Origin: Ophiura sarsii
Taxonomy: Eukaryota > Echinodermata > Ophiuroidea > Amphilepidida > Ophiuridae
Assembly: GCA_035610835.1 (NCBI GenBank)
Contig: CM069447.1
Span: 57,481,048-57,545,047 of the forward strand
Direction: 5' to 3'
DNA length: 64,000 bases
Each line of letters opens with the position of its first letter. The stretch's first letter is position 1. The notes below the pieces were generated by a model. The model did no database searches, was not told the origin of the DNA, and worked only from the letters and a program-made list of their open reading frames with translations. This document shows, piece after piece, positions 42,522 to 55,200 of this stretch. A program made the translations under genes and the position numbers.

Positions 42522-42803
42522 TTAACACTTTCCATGCGGCAGGCATTTGCAGACGACATTCCAAAATGTCTCAAAAATGTCAAAGTTATTGAATTTCATT
42601 ACCATGGAATCACCTTGAGAAATAATAACACACACTTAGGCCCCCCCCCCAAAAAATTGTTTGTATTAAATGCATTAAAATAAGTACAAACATGCCTAGT
42701 ATTGGTTCCATAATCCTTGAGATAGACCTTGAAATGTGGGAAGGGTTTCTGAAAAATCAGTTTTGTATATGGTCGAACCAATAGCCGCGTGGAAAGTGTA
42801 AAC
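42522..42803. mobile_element. MITE of the TTAA family
   Basis: The left end TTAACACTTTCCATGCGGC matches that at 38430; the right end GCCGCGTGGAAAGTGTAAA has lost the exact TTAA. Internal sequence is in the reverse orientation to the 38430 copy. Confidence 0.6.
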
Positions 42804-42839
42804 TGCAATAACTAACCCAACATTATTAGGTGACCTATT

Positions 42840-43092
42840 GGGCAAAAAAAAAAGTTGACTTGCCCTTTCCGACCGACCCAAATATTCGGAATCTAGGATC
42901 GCTACAAGATGAAAACGTGTTTCTGAGTAGTATATGCTTGTTTAAAAATTAAAAATTAAAAAAAACATCTTTAAAACATGTTTCTGTGTAGTATCTCCCT
43001 GTTTAAATTTAAAAATTTAAAAAAATCTGACCGTCTGACCCAGACTCTAGCCCTGAAAGGGCAAGTCAACTTGTTTTCTTTTTTTTTGCCTT
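42840..43092. mobile_element. MITE of the GTTGACTTGCCC family, inverted copy
   Basis: Ends GTTGACTTGCCCTTTC and GAAAGGGCAAGTCAAC. Internal blocks are the reverse complement of those at 25756-26104, and it is about 100 bp shorter. Confidence 0.75.
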
Positions 43093-43875
43093 AGGTCACC
43101 TGTTCTATGTACGGGCCCGACGAACCCATTTTTATTTAGGCAAGAATCTTCAAAACCAATTGCAGTGATAAAAGACCATTTGCTTTTATTTAAAAAATCG
43201 ATCATTGCATGATTGTCATATAAGTTACACTCATTTTTAGTAATGTCCTCTATTTTAACGCCAAATCCATGGGATGGTTGAATTATCTTCAATATATTTT
43301 TAATTGTATTCCTTGAATTCAGACATTTTCTTTACTCTCATTTCCATGGTTCTATTTATTTAAAGATTTTGTATCCAAAATTGTTTGTTTGTTTGTTTGT
43401 TGTTTATTAGGCAAAACGACAATATACAAAATACAACATACAAAAAATGCATGACACAAATATATACATATAATCAAGAACACAAACACCAAAATGCCGA
43501 GATACCAGGATAACCCATAAAGTCTGCTAAAAAAGCAAACTAGGCGCCTGGAACGAGGAGCATGAGACAAGAAAGGGACACAAATAAAATAAAGTTAAAC
43601 AGTATCAACAAACTCTTGGGCCATCCTGGCACTTCTTGCTAGGTGTTTTTTCATTGAATTCTTAAAAGTTCATACACCTTTTGATATTTTTAACCAATTG
43701 TATTGATTATTGCGATTCTATATGGATTTTAAAAAAAATGAAAGCCAAATATATGGCTTTTATTATTTGTAGCACTTTTGAGAAAAAAATCCCATTCTTT
43801 CTGACTCTCACCTTGTAGAGCAGAAGATACTGTTATGATGTTGACTGTTGAAAATGTTCTCCTTTCCTCTGTCTA

Positions 43876-44309
43876 TATGTGACGCGACAAGCGGAATGAG
43901 TCGTATGTCGGGAATATTGATTTTGAGTTATAGGTAAAAAGAAGTGACAAATTCTAATGTTTTACATTGTTTTCTCAGTTGGTAAATTGTTTTGTAACTT
44001 AAAGACTCAAAGTTCAATGTTAATGGGGTTTGGACCATACTGTAGCATTTTTCACCTGCTTTTAGATGATGGACAAATATCAAAATTCAAAACTGCCGAC
44101 ATGTGACTCATTTCACTTGATCACGTCACATATATAAACTCCTCAAAAAAAGATCTGTTCAATTGCCTATATCTCTAGTTTTTAAGTTACAAACAGTTTT
44201 CCAACTGAGAAAACAAAGTAAAACATAAGAACTTGTCACTTCTTTTTACCTATAACTCAAAATCAATATTCCCGACATACGACTCATTCCGCTTGATGGC
44301 ATCACATAT
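43876..44309. mobile_element. MITE with about 130-bp inverted arms (unit 2)
   Basis: Near-identical counterpart of 25198-25631, offset 18678. Confidence 0.8.
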
Positions 44310-44433
44310 GTTTATAATGTGTTGCATATCAATGGGAAGTTGATCTGTTCATAAACAATGCCACATTTTGTAGTAATAATTTATTTCAAGTATGTTGCCA
44401 TCAGAATTCCGTTTACAGCAAACAATCATGATA

Positions 44434-44782
44434 AGGCAACAAAAAAAGTTGACTTGCCCTTTCAGGGCCAGAGTCTGGGTCGGACAGTCGGATTTTTTTA
44501 ATCTTTTTAAATTTAAACAAGGAGATACTACACAAAAACACGTTTTAAAGATTTGATTTTTTTTGATTTTTTTTGTTTTGATTTTTTTTATTTTTAAACA
44601 AGCAGATACTACTCAAAAACATGTTTTTATCTTTCTTTATTGTTATGTGCTTCTTTCAACAACAAAAAAAATTCTATTTTTTTTTTTTACTTTGGAAAAA
44701 ATAAAAAATAAAAATAGCGACCCTAGATTTCCGAAAATTTGGGTCGGTCGGAAAGGGCAAGTCAATTTTTTTTTTTTTGCCT
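44434..44782. mobile_element. MITE with GTTGACTTGCCC ends (unit 2)
   Basis: Counterpart of 25756-26104, same position just upstream of EGF exon A. Confidence 0.75.
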
Positions 44783-44833
44783 AACAAATAAACGTTCTAC
44801 CTTTTCTATTATTGATTCCTTTTTTCCCTTCAG

Positions 44834-44947
44834 TAACCCCTGAGTGCACTAGTGAGCCCTGTCAAAATGGTGGAACATGCTTTGAAGGCACCAATAGTTA
44901 CTTCTGCTTCTGTCAGCCCGAATATTATGGCTCTAACTGTGAAACTG
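44834..44947 (+). CDS. EGF-like domain exon A (unit 2)
   Basis: Identical in structure to 26156-26269: CCCTTCAG acceptor, GTAAGT donor, 114 bp, phase 1-1, six cysteines, with the same CTSEPC and CQNGGTC glycosylation-consensus segments. I see no coding difference from the unit 1 copy. It can follow the unit 1 LDLa exon in frame. Confidence 0.93.
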
Positions 44948-44978
44948 GTAAGTTTAACCTGTGAGCATCGCCTTCTTT

Positions 44979-45161
44979 GGTACATGCTTTGAAGGCACCA
45001 ATAGTTACTTCTGCTTCTGTCAGCCCGAATATACTGGCTCTAATTGTGAAACTGGTAAGTTTAACCTGTGAGCATCGCCTTCTTTGGTACATGCTTTGAA
45101 GGCACCAATAGTTGCTTCTGCTTCTGTCAGCCCGAATATACTGGCTCTAATTGTGAAATTG
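44979..45161 (+). pseudogene. Two tandem partial duplicates of EGF exon A
   Basis: Copies of the exon's 3' 76 bp lie at 44979-45054 and 45086-45161, each 107 bp after the previous. The first keeps a perfect donor (CTGGTAAGT); the second has the decayed TTGTTAAGT also seen in unit 1. Neither has an acceptor. Unit 1 has only the last of these. Confidence 0.9.
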
Positions 45162-45640
45162 TTAAGTTTAAGGGCAGCTGATACACCTTCCGGTATTCAA
45201 AATTTAAACACGGCCCCTGCAACGGTGTTCAACGATGGCAATTTTTATTCATTAACGTTTTGAGCTATTTAATTTTCATTTACTCAATTGATATGTTAGC
45301 AAAACTTTAAATGTCCGTAACTTGACAATTTGTATTTGATGTTTTGAGACAAAGTGATTTTCAATATGTAACTTTGGTAAGGAATGTGGTTATCCAAAAT
45401 GCCCGTTGATATCACGATATAAATAACTCAATATTCATATGTCCCTCATTGTGCCTCATTTACTCGTGTTGGGTCACATGTGTCAATGGTCCGATTAAAA
45501 TTTCAAATCACTGTTAAAGGCATATTATGTTATCTTTTTCAGGGGGGGGGGGTGCCCTCTATTCATGATTTTTTTTTAGAAAGTAGATTTTCTTGCAGAT
45601 TTACATTTCATAATTTGACCTTCTCTCCACTTTACTTCAG

Positions 45641-45754
45641 TTCAAGACGTATGTGCTAGTTCACCTTGTCTGAATGGTGCAACGTGTGTTTCCTCCAGTG
45701 GTGCATATACGTGTGAATGTTACACAGGATACACAGGCATCAACTGCGAAACAG
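45641..45754 (+). CDS. EGF-like domain exon B (unit 2)
   Basis: Counterpart of 26851-26964: 114 bp, phase 1-1, six-cysteine EGF domain [13 protein letters not shown] to GYTGINCET, with the same splice sites (TTTACTTCAG, GTAAGC). No coding change noticed. Confidence 0.93.
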
Positions 45755-45877
45755 GTAAGCTTGAGGGCGCCTTATATATATAACTAGGAAAACGAAAAAG
45801 GATTCATTGTCAAGTGTCTGGCTTCCAATGGCATCATATGACTTCAGTTGGCTTCTGATAGCTGCTATTTGATCTCA

Positions 45878-46302
45878 AACGTGACCCAACATGAGTTAAT
45901 GAGGCACAATTCGGCAGAAGCTAATTTGATTTAATAGCACAACAATTAATTAATTTTACTTATAATATACACAGACATAGTTCAAATTTATAAAAAGTCT
46001 TATTTCTGATCCTTGACACAAATTGTACCTAATCAAAGATTCAAATTCATGAAAAATAAAGAGTTATATTTTGAGGTATTTTAATTTTCTTATACTCCAT
46101 TGATTTGGTAACAAAATCAAAACTTTAAATGTCCACAACTTAACAATTTGTATTTGATGTTTTGAGACAAAGTGATTTTCAATAATATGTAACTTTGGTT
46201 AGGAATGTGATTAACCAAAATGTCCCTTGATATCACGAAATAAATACCTCAATATTCATATGTCCCGCATTGTGCCTCAATTACTCGTGTTGGGTCACAT
46301 AT
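45878..46302. mobile_element. MITE with GTGACCCAACA ends (unit 2)
   Basis: Counterpart of 27084-27508. Confidence 0.7.
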
Positions 46303-46732
46303 GTGTCAATGGTCCGATTAACATTTCAAATCACTGCCCCCCCCCCCTCTCAATGGGAAGACATTACCTTTACTGATGATACTTTTGAATGAATCTACTG
46401 GCAATTTGCATATTTTCCTTTTTTTAGAAGTGTCAAAAATCTCAACAATTTTGATACTGCTTTCAACGTGGCAGGCATCTGCAGACGACATTCCAAATGT
46501 TTGCAAAATTTTTCAAAAATGTCACAATTATTGAAATTCATCACTATATTTGGGACCGCCATGAGAAATGCATTAAAATAAGTATAAACATGCCTAGTAT
46601 TGGTTCAGTAATTCTTGAGATAGACATGGGAAAGGTTTCTGCAAAATAAAGTGTTAACAAATGACTGGGATAAAATACACTGATAAGGTACAGTTCTTTG
46701 TTGATTTGACCTTTTCTCCACTTTACTTCCAG

Positions 46733-46846
46733 TTCAAGACGTATGTGCTAGTTTACCTTGTCTGAATGGTGCAACTTGTGTTTCCTCCAGTGGTGCATAT
46801 ACATGTGAATGTTACACAGGATACACAGGCGTCAACTGCGAAACAG
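46733..46846 (+). CDS. EGF-like domain exon C (unit 2)
   Basis: Counterpart of 27944-28057: 114 bp, phase 1-1, [13 protein letters not shown] to GYTGVNCET, splice sites TTACTTCCAG and GTAAGC. No coding change noticed. Confidence 0.93.
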
Positions 46847-47293
46847 GTAAGCTTGAGGGCGCATTATATATAACTAGGGAAACGGATTCATTGTCATGTA
46901 TCCAGCTTCCAATGGCATCACATGACTTCAGTTGGCTTCTGATAGCTGCTATTTGACCTCAAACGTGACCCAACATGAGTTAATAAGACACAATGCGGCA
47001 AAAGCTAATTTGATTTAATAGCACAACAATTTAATGGGGGACAAAGACACAATAAGTCAAATTTATAAAAGTCTTATTTCTAATCTTTGACATATCTTGT
47101 ACCCAATCATCATATATTCAAATTCATGAAAATGAAGAGGTAAACTTCAATTTGAGGTATTTTATTTTCATGAACTCCATTGATTTAATATTGTTTTAAT
47201 GTTGGTTTTGTTAAAACAAAACAAACGCTTTTTGAAAGTGTTCCCCCCCCCAACTAACATCATCCTTATAATATCATGTAAATTATTTTTGTA

Positions 47294-47673
47294 AGGGAGA
47301 GCGTGTTGGCGCAGCGGTAGATACCCTCGCTTTGCACCAATGAATCCCGGGTTCGAAATCTGTGCTCAGTCGGACTTTATGTGCATTTGGTTTATCACGA
47401 TCCATACACGCTCTCACAGGTTTTCTCCCGGATCTCCAGTTTCCTCCTGCTTTCAAAATCTGTGATTAGTTGTTTCGGTTATCAAAAACTTCCTTGACCC
47501 AATGGTATTTGGGGAGCTGCATTGAAAAATGGTGGATGTTACAATCTAAGTGCGGATAGGTTTGCTAGAAAGTTGATGCGACCTGATTCTGATGATTCAC
47601 CAGCAGCGAAATTACAGCGCTTTGATCACTTTGGAAAGGCGCTATATAAATACTAATTATTATTATTATTATT
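47294..47673 (+). mobile_element. tRNA-derived SINE (unit 2)
   Basis: Counterpart of 28514-28893 at offset 18780. One difference seen (CAGTCGGAC here, CAGTCGGGC in unit 1). Confidence 0.88.
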
Positions 47674-48481
47674 CTTCAAAAATCGCATTTTGAGAAAAAT
47701 GACCTTGAAAGTTGAAACACTTGGCGTTTTTATCTAAAAAGGTCATTAGACTTGATTTTTGTTTTAATGATTCAATTGTGTTTTAAATTTAAACAGCAAG
47801 TTTGTTTAATGAGTTGATGGGTGATGGTTTCCCTGCAAAAAGTACTTTTATCAAGATACACCCTTTTACCTAAATAATCACATCAACAAGTGTATTGTGT
47901 GTTAGGCAAAACGGTTTATGTTAAGTTACATCGCATTATTTCGCATCATATGATTAGGCAAAAGGGTGTATGCAGGCCCGTAGCCAGCCTTTTCAGTTAG
48001 GGGGTTCGATTTACTGAATGCAATTAAAGACTCAATGGTCGCGCAGCGACCATCGCGCCGCGTATAGCGGCGCAGGGGGGTGTTTGAGGGTGGATGTGCC
48101 CCCCTCCAAAGTTGAAGAAATTTTAAAAATACAACATTTAACGAAGGCATTTGGTGCACCATTTTTTCATATAATTACGATTTTTTGTGTTCAATATATG
48201 TATTGCAAATAGGCAAATTCGCGCAGTTTTTTTTTTAATATCAATAATTTTCTTTTTACCAATTCTAAAATAGAGCCTGAATTGAAAGCATTTGGTGCAC
48301 TATTTTGAATTGCAAAATTTGTGGTTTAGGCCTTGAAAACTCAATTATTTTTTGCCTAAGCGCAAATAATTGTGAAATTCAGAAATACCGTGTTCTGGTC
48401 TATTTTGGTAAAAACAAAATGCAATTTAATGCGAATCGTTTCGTGCCTTGATAAACCTGTTGAAATAGGCATACTTTTCAC

Positions 48482-49048
48482 CAGTGGCGTAGCTAGGTTA
48501 TTCATATTGGGGGGGGGGCGAAAAATGAAAATGAACCGACAAGACTTTTGTGAATCCAGAAATGCGCGCGTAGCGCGCGAAATTTTTCGACTTGACACCT
48601 ATTTTTGGCACGATCGAGGTAAATTTTGGCTCTAAACAAGGTTGTAGCAATGTTGCATTTTGGGGACACATGCGCGCGTATAGGTAATAGCTGACTCGCT
48701 TGGCATACAAATGGAACACATGATAACTCAATTACGTACATTCAAACATTATTTATTAAATCAACACGCCATTAACATAGACTATAACACGATAAATAAC
48801 AGGCGTTGCAAGAATAAACAAGAGATCTGCTCTACTCCGTGGAAGCGACGAACTGGCCACGTATTGAGAAAACAGATTATTTCAGTGATTCATTTCAGTG
48901 ATTCTAGATTATATACATCAATAAACATTTATAATTCCATGATTCCTGTGGTCAAATGAACCGACAGTGCCAATCTCAACCGACACGACGTCAATATGGG
49001 GAGGGGGGGGGATCCCCCCCCCCCCCCCCTCCTCTGGCGACGCCACTG
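48482..49048. mobile_element. hAT-type non-autonomous element (unit 2)
   Basis: Counterpart of 29702-30265 with the same CTTTTCAC target duplication at 48474-48481 and 49049-49056. Only homopolymer lengths and a few bases differ. Confidence 0.9.
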
Positions 49049-49216
49049 CTTTTCACAATCAGGCATTATTTATTTTTGGAAAGTGAGTCCAAACTACTCT
49101 CACTTCGAGGTCCGGGACTCATGTCCCACGTCAGCATGTCGGCCTGCATGTATATGAGATTCTTAAGTGAATAGATACAAGTAAGGCACGTACCTCTCCC
49201 CTCTTCTCTTCTCTTT

Positions 49217-52200
49217 ACCTTGATTTTTTCAAAAAATCGAGGTATTCTATCTCTGCCGTTTCTTTCTTCTTTCTTTCTTTCTTTATATTGGCTGCGTAGC
49301 GAGCCAATATACTCTATTCCTTCCGTTTCTTTGTTTCTTTCTTCCAAACGCTCCTTAAAAATGCTTCTTCTCCTACAGTTTACATGCTACAATCCCCAAA
49401 CTCGGACAGTAGGACCCCCTATCTGACCTCCATATAGGGTCTTCACAGTTTTGGGTCAAAGGTCACACGGAAGTCTGTAGGGGTCAAAACGTGATTTTCT
49501 TTAAAATGCTTCTACTCCTACAGTTTACATGATACATTCACCAGACTTGGTCAGTAGGACCCCCTACCTGACCTCCATATAGGGTCTTCACAGTTTTGGG
49601 TCAAAGGTCACACGGGGGTCTGTAGGGGTCAAAACGTGATTTTCTTTAAAATGCTTCTACTCCTACAGTTTACATGCTACATTCACCAGACTTGGTCAGT
49701 AGGACCCCCTACCTGATCTTCATATAGGGTCTTCACAGTTTTGTTCAAAGGTCACACAGGGGTCACTAGGGACCAAACGTGATTTGCTTTAAAATGCTTC
49801 AACTCCTACAGTTTACAAGCTACATTCACCAGACATGGTCAGTAGAACCCCCCACCTAACCTTCATATAGGGTCTTCACAGTTTGTGGTCAAAGGTCACA
49901 CAGGGGTCAATACGGGTAAAAACGTGATTTTTACTTAAAACGCTGTTGAAATTTAGTGAAATGACCTAGTATCGTCAGAATTGGTCAACATATTCCTTTT
50001 GACCATACGCATATACAATAGTTCGGTTTTGAAAATCAAAAAATATTTGGGGTCACAAGGGGTCAAAATGTAAATTTTCACTCCATTCACTCAAAATGCT
50101 ACTTGTCCGAGAGGAAATGACCTATGATTGTCAGAATTGGTCAAAAGATTCCTTGGAGCAATGTTCATATAGGCTGTTCAGCGATTAAAAGTGACATGTC
50201 ACATTGGGTCACTAGAGGTCATTGACCTAAACAGGGATTAAATGTAAGACATGCTCCGATATTGACCGGTCATATCTCATTTTGTAGAAATTGATAAGAC
50301 AAGCAAAAAAGTCAATCATTTCTTTGGGGTCAAAGGTCAAAAAAGGTCACTAGGGGTCGAAATGTAAATTTTTACTACATTAGGACCCCTAGTGACCTTT
50401 TCTTGACCTTTGACCCCAACAAAAGGATTGACTTTTTTTCTTGTCTCATCAATGCCTACAAAATGAGCCATCACCGGTCAAAATCGGAGCAAGTCTTAAA
50501 TTTTACCCTGTGTATCTTTATATTAATGATTGCCGCTGTGTCCATGTCGTGTTGATGTCCGTATAATGTCATATACGGCATTCTATCAACAAATTTGTAA
50601 TAGAAGTTTGAATTAATGCCAAAAAATTAATATCACAAAGCGGAAATGGAGTTAGATTTCCATTCAAACATCTTCGGACTCAGTACTACAAAAGACATAA
50701 GTAGTGACAGAATCAGCAAATCATATAAAGGATTAACAAATTATTTGAGAAAAAGGGGATACACATATAATCTTTTCTTATCATAAAATCGTGCCAAACT
50801 ATGGCACGCCCCAGAGGACAAAAACGTGTTGAGACTAATATATATTCGTGATCTATGAACACAATTATCTCTAGTTTCATCTTGTTTAAGTAAAACAACA
50901 ACAAAACAAGTTAATTATCATGACCAAGTAAAAAACAAGTTAATTATCATGACCAAGTCAAAGGTCATGAATGGGTTACTAGGGGCCAAAAATTAAATGT
51001 TAAGCAGCCAATATCCGTGCTTCTTGAAGCACAATTAGCTCTAGTTCTTTACCTTGATTTTTTCAAAAATCGAGGTACTCTATCTCTGCCGTTTCTTTCT
51101 TGTTTGTTTCTTTCTTCTTTCTGTCTGACCCATCTACAAAATGCTATTTTTCTACAGTTTACATGCTACAATCACCAAACTTGGTCAGTAGGACCCCCTA
51201 CCTGACTTACATATAGGGTCTTCAAAGTTAGGGGTCAAAGGTCACACAAAGGTCACTAGTGGTCAAAACGTGATTTTCACTTAAAACGCATTTCCAATTT
51301 AGTGAAATGACCTAGGATTGTCAAATTTGGTCCACATATTCCTTTTGACCGTACGCATATACAAAAGAACGGTTTTTAAAATTAAAAATCATTTGGGGTC
51401 ACTAGGGGTCAAAATGTAAATGTTTACTCCTCGCACTGAAAATGCTATTTTTTCGGGAGGAAATGACCTATGATTGTCAGAATTAGTCAAAAGATTCCTT
51501 GTATCCATGTACATATAGGGTCTTCAGCGATTAAAAGTGACATATCAGATGGGGTCACTAGGGGTCATTGACCTAAACAGGGGTAAAATGTAAGACATGC
51601 TCCGATTTTGACCGGTCATGTTTCATTTTGTAGGCATTGATAAGACAAGAAAAAAAGTCAAACATTTTTACGGGTTTAAAGGTCAACATAGGTCACTAGG
51701 GGTCAAAAGGTCAATTTTCATTCCTTGCACTCAAAATGCTATTTTTCTACAGTGTACATGCTACAATCACCAGATTTGGTCAGTAGGACCCCCTACCAGA
51801 CCTACATATAGGGTCTTCACAGTTTGGGGTCAAAGGTCATACAGGGGTCATAAGTGGTCAAAACGTGATTTTCACTTAAAACGCGTTTGCAATTTAGTGA
51901 AATGACCTAGGATCGTCAGAATTTGTCAACATATTCCTTTTGACAGTACGCATATATATTAGTTCGGTTTTTAAAATCAAAATATATTTGGGGTCACTAG
52001 GGGTCAAAAGGTCAATTTTCACTCCTCACACTCAAAATGCTATTTTTTCGAGAGGAAATGACCCATGATTATCAGAATTGGTCAAAAGATTCCTTGGATC
52101 CATGTACACATAGGGTCTTAAGCGATTAAAAGTGACATGTCATATGGGGTCACTAGGGGTCATTGACCTAAACAGGGGTAAAATGTAAGACATGCTCCGA

Positions 52201-55200
52201 TTTTGACCGGTCTTGTTTCATTTTGTAGGCAATGATAAGACAAGAAAAAAGGTCAATCATTTTCATGGAGTCAAAGGTCAACATAGGTCACTAGGGGTCA
52301 ACAGGTCAATTTTCACTCCTAACACTCAAAATGCTATTTTTTCGGGAGGAAATGACCCATGATTGTCAGAATTGGTCCAAAGATTTCTTGGATCCATTAA
52401 AAGTGACATATTTGTCTCAGAGAGAATGAATGATGACCGTCAGAATTGGTCATGCACATTCGGTTCTTCAGCGTTTAAAAAGTGACATGTCATATGGGGT
52501 CACTAGAGGTCATTAATCCATACAAAAATCAAGGTGTCCTGGTCTCTGACCAGATCTATGTCTAGTTACCTTGATTTTTTCAAAAAATCGAGGTTCTGTA
52601 TCTCTGCCGTTTCTTTCTTCTTCTTCTGCTTTTTCTTTCTTTCTTTCCTCAAACCCATCTAAAAAATGCTATTTTTTCTACAGTTTACATGCTACAATCA
52701 CCAGACTTGGTCAGTAGAACCCCCCACCTAACCTTCATATAGGGTGTTCACAGTTTGGGGTCAAAGGTCACACAGGGGTCACTAGGGGTCACACTAGAGG
52801 TCATTAATCCATACAAAAATCAAGGTGTCCTGGTCTCTGACCAGATCTATGTCTAGTTACCTTGATTTTTTCAAAAAATCGAGGTTCTGTATCTCTGCCG
52901 TTTCTTTCTTCTTCTTCTTCTGCTTTTTACCTTGATTTTTTCAAAAAATCGAGGTTCTGTATCTCTGCCGTTTCTTTCTTCTTCTTCTGCTTTTTCTTTC
53001 TTTCTTTCTTTCCTCAAACCCATCTAAAAAATGCTATTTTTTCTACAGTTTACATGCTACAATCACCAGACTTGGTCAGTAGAACCCCCCACCTAACCTT
53101 CATATAGGGTGTTCACAGTTTGGGGTCAAAGGTCACACAGGGGTCACTAGGGGTCAAAAGGTGATTTTCACTTAAAACGCATTTCCAATTTAGTGAAATG
53201 ACCTAGGATCGTCAAAATTGGTCCACATATTCCTTTTGACCGTACGCATGTACAAAAGAATGGTTTTTTAAATCAAAAATCATTTGGGGTCACTAGGGGT
53301 CAAAATGTCAATTTTCACTCCAGTCACTTAAAATGCTATTTATTCAAGAGAAAATGGCCCATGATTATCAGAATTGGTCAAAAGATTCCTTGGGTCCATG
53401 CACATATAGGGTGTTCAGCGATTAAAAGTGACATGTCATACGGGGTCACTAGGGGTCATTGAACTTTACAGGGGTAAAAGTTAAGACATGCTCCGATTTG
53501 GACGGGGTTTGTTGCATCTTGTTTAAATTGATGAGCCAAGAAAATAAGTCAATCATATTGACCAGGTCAAAGGTCAAGAAGGGGTCACTAGGGGTCAAAA
53601 GGTGATTTTCACTTAAAACGCATTTCCAATTTAGTAAAATGACCTAGGATCGTCAAAATTGGTCCACATATTCCTTTTGACCGTACGCATGTACAAAAGA
53701 ACGGTTTTTTAAATTAAAAATCATTTGGGGTCACTAGGGGTCAAAATGTCAATTTTTACTCCAGTCACTTAAAATGCTATTTTTTCAAGAGGAAATGACC
53801 CATGATTATCAGAATTGGTCAAAAGATTCCTTGGGTCCATGCATATATAGGGTGTTCAGCGATTAAAAGTGACATGTCATACCGGGTCACTAGGGGTCAT
53901 TGAACTTTACAGGGGTAAAAGTTTAGACATGCTCCGATTTGGACTGGGTTTGTTGTATCTTGTTTGGATTGATGAGCCAAGAAAAAAGGTCAATCATATT
54001 GACCAGGTCAAAGGTCAAGAAGGGGTCACTAGGGGTCATTGAACATTACAGAGGTAAAAGTTAAGACATGCTCCGATTTGGACGGGGTTTGTTGCATCTT
54101 GTTTGGTTGATGAGCAAAGAAAATAAATAAATCATATTGACCAGGTCAAAGGTCACGAAGGGTCAATAGGGGTCATTGAACTTTACAGGGGTAAAAGTAA
54201 AGACATGGTTCGATTTTGACCGGGTTTGTTGCATCTTGTTTGATTTGATGAGCTGAGAAAATAATTCAATTATATTGACCAGGTCAAAGGTCAAGAAGGG
54301 GTCAAAAGGGGTCATTGAACTTTAAAGGGGTAAAATTTAAGACATGATCCGATTTGGACCGGATTTGTTGCATCTTGTTTGGATTGATGAGCCAAGAAAA
54401 TAAGTCAATCATTTTAATCAGGTCAAAGGTCAAGAAGGGGTCACTAGGGATCATTTTCCCAAAGAAAAATCAAGGTAGCCTGGTCTTTGACCGGAGCAAG
54501 ATCTAGTTCTTTCTTTCTTTCCTCAAACCCATCTAAAAAATGCTATTTTTTCTACAGTTTACATGCTACAATCACCAGACTTGGTCAGTAGAACCCCCCA
54601 CCTAACCTTCATATAGGGTGTTCACAGTTTGGGGTCAAAGGTCACACAGGGGTCACTAGGGGTCAAAATGTGATTTTCATTTAAAACGCATTTACAATTT
54701 AGTGAAATGACCTAGGATCGTCAAAATTGGTCCACATATTCCTTTTGACCGTACGCATTTACAAAAGAAAGGTTTTTAAAAATAAAAATCATCTGGGGTC
54801 ACTAGGGGTCAAAATGTCAATTTTCACTCCAGTCACTTAAAATGCTATTTATTCAAGAGAAAATGACCCATGATTATCAGAATTGGTCAAAAGATTCCTT
54901 GGGTCCATGCACATATAGGGTGTTCAGCGATTAAAAGTGACATGTCATACGGGGTCACTAGGGGTCATTGAACTTTACAGGGGTAAAAGTTAAGACATGC
55001 TCCGATTTTGACGGGGTTTGGTGCATCTTGTTTAATTTGATGAGCCAAGAAAATAAGTCAACCATATTGACCAGGTCAAAGGTCAAAAAGGGGTCACTAG
55101 GGGTCAAAAGGTGATTTTCACTTAAAACGCATTTCCAATTTAGTGAAATGACATAGGATCGTCAAAATTGGTCCACATATTCCTTTTTGACCGTACGCAT

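Larger units (their letters stand above)
42409..43683. other. 1.28-kb segment present only in unit 2
   Basis: In unit 1 GACCCT joins directly to ATATTTTTAACC near 25005; in unit 2 this sequence lies between them. It contains a TTAA-type MITE, an inverted copy of the GTTGACTTGCCC MITE, and near 43380-43610 what looks like a truncated retrotransposon 3' end on the minus strand, with an AAAC-type tail and AATAAA. It may be ancestral and deleted from unit 1, or inserted in unit 2. Confidence 0.75.
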
